Virus record (IMG/VR): IMGVR_UViG_3300030118_001921
Span: 1 to 24,959 of that record
Strand: one strand, 5' to 3'
DNA length: 24,959 nt
DNA from: a virus
Below the pieces are notes generated by a model, which saw only the letters and a program-made list of their open reading frames with translations, was not told the DNA's origin and searched no databases. Shown piece after piece: positions 17,501 through 22,954 of this stretch (its first letter is position 1; every line of letters begins with the position of its first letter). Both the position numbers and the translations under genes were made by a program.

Positions 17501-19057
17501 AAAGATGGCGACCAAAACCAAACTGCATCACTTCCGGCTATAATTAATACAGACATAAGCAACTGTTGGTCTTTTGGAAATGGGGTAGAAAGTTATAAAA
17601 TCAGAGATTCAATTAAAGGTAAAAATTTAGCTTCAGGAAATAGAGTAACGGCTGTAGCTGAACAAGATTATAAAGAAGCTCATAGATTTGCAGATATAAC
17701 CTATAGTGGAATATATAATGATGAAAGCAATGTAAATAAACTTAATGAGTTTAATCTTGGGTTGTTGAACTTTAAACAACTTGAAGATTCATTTGGACTG
17801 ATACAAAAATTAGATGGTAGAGAAACAGATGTTTTAGTTCTTCAAGAAGATAAAATATCTTATGTATTGGCGGGGAAAGATTTATTAAGTGACGCTGCAG
17901 GTAGTCAGTTATTGAGTTCAGTTCCAAGTGTGTTAGGTACACAAATAGCTAGAACAGAAGATTTTGGTATTAGTAATAACCCTGAAAGCTTTGCAAAGTT
18001 TGGCCCTGATAAATTTTTTACAGATGCCAAAAGAGGTGCAGTAATTAGATTAAAAGGAAGCTCTGCTCAAAGTGAACAGTTGAGTGTTATATCAGAAACA
18101 GGTATGCGTTCTTGGTTTAGAGATTTATTTATTTCAGATTTTGATACACAAAAATTAGGTGGATTTGACCCATATATGAATGAATATGTTTTAGGGAACA
18201 ATCTAATTAAAGTTCAAGGAGATGATAGAATATTTCCTTGTGGTCAGCAAATTATTGCTCAAGATGTTGCGGCAGGAACACCACAGGAGTTTACTTTAGA
18301 TTTAGGTTCAGATGGAGGAGTTTGCACGGTAAATTATAATCCATCCACTATAAGTTCAGGAACTGCTAGTATAGTTGTTAATTATCAAGGTAGCTCTTTT
18401 TCATCAGGTAATATTACTACAGCAGGTAGTTTTTCATTTAATAAAAGTGACCCTGAAAATTCAGCTACTATGACAATAACAAGAAGCACAGGCACATTAG
18501 ACGAAATGATTGTAGATGTATCATGTCCAAAAGGAGCAGCTATAGGTATTGTAGAAGTAACACTTAATAATGCTGCAGATGGGGGTAAATTTATTCACAA
18601 TCAATGGAATTATACAGACAGTCTTTCAGTATTACCTACTCAAACAAAACAAATAACTATGTCTGCTGTTGGTTCAGCACCAATAGTATGTGATTATGAG
18701 CTTTATACAGGAACACAAGGTTCAGGGCCTTTTCCTCCTAATGGGGCTACAATAAAACTAATAAGTAATAAATTTGGTTTTGATAACTTTGTGTTTAATT
18801 CAAGCTCTAACAAGTTTAGGTTTTTAAGAAGTAATACATTATATCAAAACACACAATCAGATATACTATCTTTGTTATCAGCTTCAACTGAGTTGACAAC
18901 TGATACAAGCTTACAGCCTGCTACTTATAGTGCAGAAACAGCAGCTTTAAGTGGAAGTGAAGCATATTTGTATTTTATATGGGATTATAGAACACCTGTA
19001 TCAGCAGCTTTGTGTTATTCAAACACATCAGCAGATGATGCGTGTTGTGGATGTTAA
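14540..19057 (+). CDS. Tail stabilisation ('muzzle') protein, P22 gp10-like, 1505 aa
   Basis: This is the largest gene in the window. The N terminus MANLQRNFIAGRMNKGVDERLVPNGEYIDAMNVR is a typical opening of large phage tail stabilisation proteins. Residues ~200-350 include FVCFAYRYKYADGEFSATSQ and VPRFAKAQTLMGNRLMYGN, the 'NRLmYgNY.eGyD' pattern seen in P22 gp10-like and crAss-like muzzle proteins. The remainder is beta-rich with repeated Ser/Gly/Thr stretches, and the protein ends LYFIWDYRTPVSAALCYSNT followed by a CCGC-type Cys cluster. The likely role is to close the tail channel below the neck. It is co-transcribed with both neck proteins upstream and the module protein 8 nt downstream. 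The unusual Cys-rich end may be a zinc or disulfide site. Confidence 0.75.
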   Translation: MANLQRNFIAGRMNKGVDERLVPNGEYIDAMNVRLGSTETTEIGSVENSRGNLLLATPQYTQGTNTYDLSSDARCIGAFEDGSNETIYWFVHDPNFTAAGATGKLDLVVSYNTISETITNHLVSIDDGGGVNTTLNFNPTYIITGVNKVEDLLFWTDNYNQPRFINVTRNYDIPISNIDQFSNEAILVIKKPPRDAPEIAPYNVAGEENFLEERFVCFAYRYKYADGEFSATSQWSDAAFAPKSYDFDSSSFLNEGMVNVYNAVNVTVNTGSKLVVGFEILFKESASNIIKVIDKYDKEELALIDDTNFTITFDNSKIFTILSEGELLRLYDNVPRFAKAQTLMGNRLMYGNYKEGYDLVDSTGAEIQLDYFVEGKSELIGLTTLDTTLSDGTYGFGSVGLVKDSIFEIDFGTAELKAGSAITIVLSFAGENFSGTAPFPTTNTQITSVTFSFILSTDYANAFELGTSPEFGEAVGKINNIKPVFDSSGGETSCAGGTWTDIFNCSIASTFPWSSGSLSGDLHKYASGLSNAGQPISISTNSATPNKISFQIPVIELVDTAAVTTPFPAPLQRVYESYSISLVDVEFQEVANPTSLHSNRDYEVGIVYMDEYKRATSALVSARNDVHFGCSLCDTRNTIQVTIPTTQKPPSWAKTYKFVYKPDADLYETIYTRQYYKDPQGNNTFFLLQGENAQKVEKGDRLIVKRDSIGPALNCAYATVLDKTTESKNFLEIRNPLQNDPTEDDYFINIPAGVYMQIKATDFRAESDVDNQVDFREVTTNEDDAGDFVFQRYTVTRKVNGVETDVEIPEGSNILINIKFQRRGPGKGNGSCERRIYTLELDLTSSQTYGSFQDWWNGDQIAQYINDGAWEGGDGASAPQNIYLSTLVSGPNDPVRSDVPAALSINYYQFGKNTTTGETFLLLSGTQRCGGVLSKQKRRSSIRTHIQIFKSDDDIVFETMPTETNPELFYETETNYDIVNGFHLSGTKDGDQNQTASLPAIINTDISNCWSFGNGVESYKIRDSIKGKNLASGNRVTAVAEQDYKEAHRFADITYSGIYNDESNVNKLNEFNLGLLNFKQLEDSFGLIQKLDGRETDVLVLQEDKISYVLAGKDLLSDAAGSQLLSSVPSVLGTQIARTEDFGISNNPESFAKFGPDKFFTDAKRGAVIRLKGSSAQSEQLSVISETGMRSWFRDLFISDFDTQKLGGFDPYMNEYVLGNNLIKVQGDDRIFPCGQQIIAQDVAAGTPQEFTLDLGSDGGVCTVNYNPSTISSGTASIVVNYQGSSFSSGNITTAGSFSFNKSDPENSATMTITRSTGTLDEMIVDVSCPKGAAIGIVEVTLNNAADGGKFIHNQWNYTDSLSVLPTQTKQITMSAVGSAPIVCDYELYTGTQGSGPFPPNGATIKLISNKFGFDNFVFNSSSNKFRFLRSNTLYQNTQSDILSLLSASTELTTDTSLQPATYSAETAALSGSEAYLYFIWDYRTPVSAALCYSNTSADDACCGC

Positions 19058-19065
19058 AATAAATT

Positions 19066-20565
19066 ATGGCAAGTACAGTAAATATATATTTAGACGCACC
19101 GGATTTAGCAACAGCTACTGCAGTTTTTACTGATTCAGCATTAACAGTAAAGGCATCGGATGGTTGGTATTCTAATGGAGTAATTAGTAGAAAGCAAGTG
19201 AGTGGTGAATTACAAGTCGCAGAAACTTGTGTAACTTGTAGTGTTCCTTGTTCAGGAAGTATTAATGCTACAGGTAGCGTAGGAGCTTATGTTTTACCTG
19301 TCAATGTAGGAGATACTGCAAGTGATGTAGGTGCTGTAATCATTTATTTTGACCCTGTTAATATACCCGATGGTATAAAGGTGGTATATGATGGTGTTAC
19401 ATATAATGAAGGTGTTATATTAGATAACAACGAAGGCTATGTAACTGCAACAGGAACTAATCCATTGTTTACAGGTAAGTCAGGTTCTGCAGGCAGTTGT
19501 CCTTCAGGATTTACAGGTGGAGGTACGACTACGGTAGACCAATATACTTATAATGCTTCATCAAGTTCGTTTGTACAAGATTCAGGCGTTACACAAACAG
19601 TTACTTGGACTTCAAGTGATGTTCATTTAACAACTGATGCACCTGAAGAGGTAATGATGGTAATTCCAAAACCTAATGCAAGTCCGGGAAATTTGGAAGT
19701 AACTGTTTATGGAGTTTGTGGCTCAACAGGTTGGGGTATAGAATTAAATTGTCCTGACGTTTTGCCAAGCTTTCAATCTAGCGAGGATGCTTCTGCGTCT
19801 ATTACTGCAGCTTGTGGAGAAGCAATTGACATATCTTATTATGTTGCTAACCATAAAGGTCATACTTCAGGAACTATTAATTTAATGGATAGAATTTATA
19901 TTGATGAAGATGCTGTACAAAATTTAGGTGCAGAAAAAGGAGCAGGGTATTTTAAATATGATACCAATAAATATTATCAAATTGATGTAAACGGAGTTGT
20001 AATTTCCAAGGGTAATTGCCCTTCTGTTTCATCTTTCCAAGGAAGTGCAAACACTAACTTTAATAGTATATGTGCAGGAGGAACACCTCCAACAGTAGGA
20101 ACTACATACTATCACAATGGTTCAGGAGCATATCCAACTACAGGAGATGTGGTTTATACTGATTCGGGTGCTACAACTTTTGCACCTGCAGGATATATAT
20201 ATTTATACAATTCAGGTGGTAATAATTACTACATTCAAATTGGTGCAAACGGTGTTGTTACTAGTGATAATAATTGTAGTGCTCCTAGCAACACATTCTT
20301 TAGAAGTGGTGTACAAAGTACCTGTAGTAATTTCTGTACCGGAAACTATACTATTAGCGTACCTGCTGCAACAGACACCAACCATAGCTTCTTAAATGTT
20401 ATAGAAGGTGATGAAATAGTAGGTGGTTCATTGACAGATGGATGGTATGCTTATGCTGCTACAAGTACCAACACATCTACAGGAACGTTTTTAATTATGC
20501 AGTTACAAAGCAATGAGGTTGTAGCAAGGGCTGAATGTGATGGAACTAGTTGTTTATTATTATAA
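19066..20565 (+). CDS. Tail-associated protein with repeated Cys-ended modules
   Basis: This 499-residue beta-rich protein is composed largely of repeats. Three tandem units of about 80-85 residues lie at ~236-318, ~323-404 and ~412-491. Each has an 'F..S...C' opening, a 'GD.VYTD' or 'DRIYID' turn, a GYxxL or GWYAY core, a 'YYxIxxNGVV' strand and a final Cys. A shorter related unit lies near the N terminus (~17-55: VFTDSALTVKASDGWYSNGV ... ELQVAETC). The same unit forms the C terminus of the fibre at 1384-1656. Short Cys motifs (CVTCSVPC) suggest disulfides or metal binding. It sits directly after the muzzle gene, so it is probably a surface-exposed, possibly receptor-binding tail component. 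No enzyme motif is visible. Confidence 0.65.
   Translation: MASTVNIYLDAPDLATATAVFTDSALTVKASDGWYSNGVISRKQVSGELQVAETCVTCSVPCSGSINATGSVGAYVLPVNVGDTASDVGAVIIYFDPVNIPDGIKVVYDGVTYNEGVILDNNEGYVTATGTNPLFTGKSGSAGSCPSGFTGGGTTTVDQYTYNASSSSFVQDSGVTQTVTWTSSDVHLTTDAPEEVMMVIPKPNASPGNLEVTVYGVCGSTGWGIELNCPDVLPSFQSSEDASASITAACGEAIDISYYVANHKGHTSGTINLMDRIYIDEDAVQNLGAEKGAGYFKYDTNKYYQIDVNGVVISKGNCPSVSSFQGSANTNFNSICAGGTPPTVGTTYYHNGSGAYPTTGDVVYTDSGATTFAPAGYIYLYNSGGNNYYIQIGANGVVTSDNNCSAPSNTFFRSGVQSTCSNFCTGNYTISVPAATDTNHSFLNVIEGDEIVGGSLTDGWYAYAATSTNTSTGTFLIMQLQSNEVVARAECDGTSCLLL
19747..20538 (+). repeat. Three tandem Cys-ended protein modules
   Basis: Within the 499-aa protein, residues ~236-318, ~323-404 and ~412-491 are degenerate copies of one ~82-residue unit, with boundaries set by 'SFQ/FFR.S' openings and terminal 'G/D/A-x-C'. 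The best matched pair is the second unit here and the C terminus of the fibre at 1384-1656. Repeat is recognised at protein level; DNA identity is low. Confidence 0.65.
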
Positions 20566-20571
20566 AAAATT

Positions 20572-21411
20572 ATGCCGAATTATACATTAACATATAGCGA
20601 ATCAGTAAACGGATGGCCTTCGTTCTACTCTTATTATCCTGAGTGGATAATAGGTATGAATCAATATTTATACACATTTAATGGTGGCAGATTGTGGAGA
20701 CATAACGTAAACGACAATAGAAACTCATATTACGGTGATACTTCAGTAGGCTCTATGATGAAAAGTGTTATAAATGATATGCCTTTGCAAAATAAATTAT
20801 TTAAAACAATAAATTTAGAATCAGATTTAGCGTGGGATACAATATTAGAAACCGATATACAGACTACAGGTTTTATTAATGCAGCCGATTATGAGCAAAA
20901 AGAAGCTTCATGGTTTGCTTATGTAAGAAATCAAGGTACTACCCCTGCTAATGCAGGCCAAGAATTTCCCTTAAGGTCAGTAAATGGTATAGGAAGAAGC
21001 AATACATTAGATGCTACAACACCGAGTGCAGTAATTGTAGGGTTTCCACAAACCACTACAATAGCAAATGTACAGCCGGGCACATTAGGTGTGGGAGATG
21101 CTTTGTATTTTATTGACCCTGTAGGTGGTAATATACCTGCAAATGCAGCTCCTGTTTATGCAGGAGTAATAACTGCTCAAAATGTGGATTTAAACGCAGA
21201 CCCTTATGTTAATACATTAGTGGTCGACACTACCGTTGTAGATGCCACAGCCCCCACTAATACAGACGCTTATTATATGGTTGTAAAAAATCAGGTAGTA
21301 GAATCACACGGAGTATTAGGGCATTACTGTATTTTTAAAATAACTAACAACAGTACAAACCCTACTGAACTATTTGCGGTTGAATCTGAGGTTATGAAAA
21401 GTTATCCTTAA
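20572..21411 (+). CDS. Tail structural protein
   Basis: This 279-residue protein begins TLTYSESVNGWPSFYSYYPEW and continues NQYLYTFNGGRLWRHNVNDN, then LFKTINLESDLAWDTILETD. The 'YSESV.GW.SF.S..PE.....N..Y.F..G.LW.HN' pattern recurs in tail-tube or stabilisation proteins of short-tailed phages and in marine phage structural proteins. A beta domain around residues ~150-215 (PSAVIVGFPQTTTIANVQPG, then GVGDALYFIDPVGG) appears inserted. It lies 6 nt after the module protein. The role is probably tail structural; the exact subunit is not identifiable. Confidence 0.65.
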   Translation: MPNYTLTYSESVNGWPSFYSYYPEWIIGMNQYLYTFNGGRLWRHNVNDNRNSYYGDTSVGSMMKSVINDMPLQNKLFKTINLESDLAWDTILETDIQTTGFINAADYEQKEASWFAYVRNQGTTPANAGQEFPLRSVNGIGRSNTLDATTPSAVIVGFPQTTTIANVQPGTLGVGDALYFIDPVGGNIPANAAPVYAGVITAQNVDLNADPYVNTLVVDTTVVDATAPTNTDAYYMVVKNQVVESHGVLGHYCIFKITNNSTNPTELFAVESEVMKSYP

Positions 21412-21418
21412 AAATTAG

Positions 21419-21426
21419 TATCTTTG
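21419..21426 (+). promoter_or_regulatory. Bacteroidota-type promoter core (TATCTTTG), near-leaderless
   Basis: A perfect TAnnTTTG core ends only 6 nt before the ATG at 21433, so a transcript from it would start at or very near the start codon. No terminator is seen just upstream, so the gene may also be read from upstream transcripts. Confidence 0.6.
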
Positions 21427-21432
21427 TGGTAA

Positions 21433-21840
21433 ATGAAATTTAATGTAAGAGTATTGTCAGAAGAAGATTATGACTCTATTTTAAGTAAATGGTGGAAAGA
21501 TTGGGGATTTACCCCACCAATTAAAGAATCACTACCGTTAAATGGACAAGGAGGAATAATTGTAGAATGGGAAAAAACACCTGTTTGTGCAGGTTTTTTA
21601 TATGAAACTAATTCAAGCATTGCATGGGTAGAGTGGATTATATCTAATAAAAATTTTAGATTAAAACCCCAAAGAAAAGACGGTATTCATTTAGTAATAC
21701 AAACATTAACAGATGTTGCTAAAAATAAAGGATATAAAGTTGTTTTTAGTAATAATAATAATCAACATTTGCAACAATCATTTGTAAATATCGGTTATTT
21801 GAAAGGTAATAAAAATGTTGAATTGATAAAAAATTTATAA
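21433..21840 (+). CDS. GNAT-family acetyltransferase (putative)
   Basis: This 135-residue protein has the size and element order of a GNAT enzyme. A strand opening FNVRVLSEEDY is followed by a helix with WWKDWGF, strands GGIIVEWEKTPVCAGFLYET and IAWVEWIISNKNFR, then RKDGIHLVIQTLTDVAKNKG in the region of the acetyl-CoA pyrophosphate loop, and VVFSNNNNQHLQQSFVNIGY at the last strand. The canonical Q/RxxGxG/A loop is degenerate (Q-R-K-D-G-I), so catalytic ability is uncertain. It has its own promoter core and overlaps the next gene by one base (TAATG). It is the only probable enzyme among structural genes after terL. The substrate is unknown: a virion or host protein, or a cell-wall or sugar amine. 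Confidence 0.65.
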   Translation: MKFNVRVLSEEDYDSILSKWWKDWGFTPPIKESLPLNGQGGIIVEWEKTPVCAGFLYETNSSIAWVEWIISNKNFRLKPQRKDGIHLVIQTLTDVAKNKGYKVVFSNNNNQHLQQSFVNIGYLKGNKNVELIKNL

Positions 21841-22943
21841 TGGGTTTAGAAACAGCAGCAATTCTCGGTATAGCAAGTTTGGCGGTAAGTGTTGGTACAA
21901 CCACAGCTTCTTTTGTTAAAGCAGGAAGCCAAAGAAAAAAAGGTCTAAAAGCTCAAGCTGAAGCAGATAGAATAGCAGAAAAAATTAGAGGTGATTTAGA
22001 TAAAAACTTTTATGAAAATTTAAGTGTTAATAAAGAGGCTGCAGAAATGGCTAGAGAAGCTTTATTAGTACAAGGAGCTACAGCAACCGATGCTATTATA
22101 GAATCAGACAGAGGCCCTGCTTCAGGAGTTGGTAGAGTATTAGCTGCACAAAACCAAGGTCAACAAGGTATTAGAGTTGGTCAAGTAGATGAAAAATTAA
22201 AATTAGATAAATTAATTGCTGAAGAAGAAAGTAGATTAAGAGACATTGGAACTCAATTAGATTTAGGAGAAATAGCAGGTGCACAACAGGCTGTAGCTGA
22301 TGCAGAAAAAGCAAGAAATCAAGCTGTGCAACAAGGGATTGGTGGGGTAGCTTCAACAGCGATGCAAGCAGTACAAGTTGGAGTTCCGTTATACAATAAA
22401 AGTCAAGCAGCGAAAGGATACCAAGATGCTGCTAAAACTGCTACAGCTCAAGGAGTTGATTTAACAGATGTAATACAAAACAACTCAACTGCTTTAGCAG
22501 CTCAAGGAGTAGATGTAAGTGGTGCACAAGGATTAACAGGAGATGCCTTACAAGATTGGATGCAAACTAATTTAACTAGAGATATGATGAAAGATTTAAG
22601 TTTTACTGCTCCATCCAAAAATCCTACACCTTTAAATGTTAATAATCCTGCAAATATTGTTGGTAGTAATCCAATATTACAAGCAGCAAACAATGCAAGG
22701 GCTATACAAAGACAAAGAGAGAGTACGGCAGTAAGAGATTTTAATACCGCTATGAATGCTATGAATATGCCTTATCTTGGACAAAATTCAATACCGGCAT
22801 ATGGAGCACAGCCATTGCAGTTTGGAAATCAATTTCAATTTCAACCAAATCCATTTTTTCCTAACGCTAATGCTTTTCCACAGGTAATGCCACCCGCATA
22901 TGGTTTACAACCAAATATGGGAGGTTCTAGTTTTGGTTATTAA
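21840..22943 (+). CDS. Internal virion / ejection protein (T7 gp14-like layout)
   Basis: This 367-residue protein has one hydrophobic segment near the N terminus (residues ~4-26: ETAAILGIASLAVSVGTTTA), then a long charged helical region (~28-175) rich in Ala, Glu, Gln and Lys. A second helical block follows, and the C-terminal tail (~300-367) is low complexity and rich in Asn, Gln, Pro and Phe. This N-terminal membrane-helix plus coiled-coil layout is that of T7 gp14-type internal proteins, which insert into the host membrane at DNA entry. It is translationally coupled to the GNAT gene and followed 11 nt later by another probable ejection protein. Identity is inferred from layout, not from sequence homology I can name. 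Confidence 0.6.
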   Translation: MGLETAAILGIASLAVSVGTTTASFVKAGSQRKKGLKAQAEADRIAEKIRGDLDKNFYENLSVNKEAAEMAREALLVQGATATDAIIESDRGPASGVGRVLAAQNQGQQGIRVGQVDEKLKLDKLIAEEESRLRDIGTQLDLGEIAGAQQAVADAEKARNQAVQQGIGGVASTAMQAVQVGVPLYNKSQAAKGYQDAAKTATAQGVDLTDVIQNNSTALAAQGVDVSGAQGLTGDALQDWMQTNLTRDMMKDLSFTAPSKNPTPLNVNNPANIVGSNPILQAANNARAIQRQRESTAVRDFNTAMNAMNMPYLGQNSIPAYGAQPLQFGNQFQFQPNPFFPNANAFPQVMPPAYGLQPNMGGSSFGY

Positions 22944-22954
22944 AATAAATAAAT

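Noticed and set aside
20117-20395. 92-codon open frame on the plus strand in another frame
   Set aside because: It overlaps the best-conserved repeat units of the 499-aa protein and encodes a low-complexity hydrophobic sequence.
1640-21426. TTG-type -33 elements for the TAnnTTTG promoter cores
   Set aside because: No convincing TTG was found about 19-21 nt upstream of the listed cores, so only the cores are annotated.
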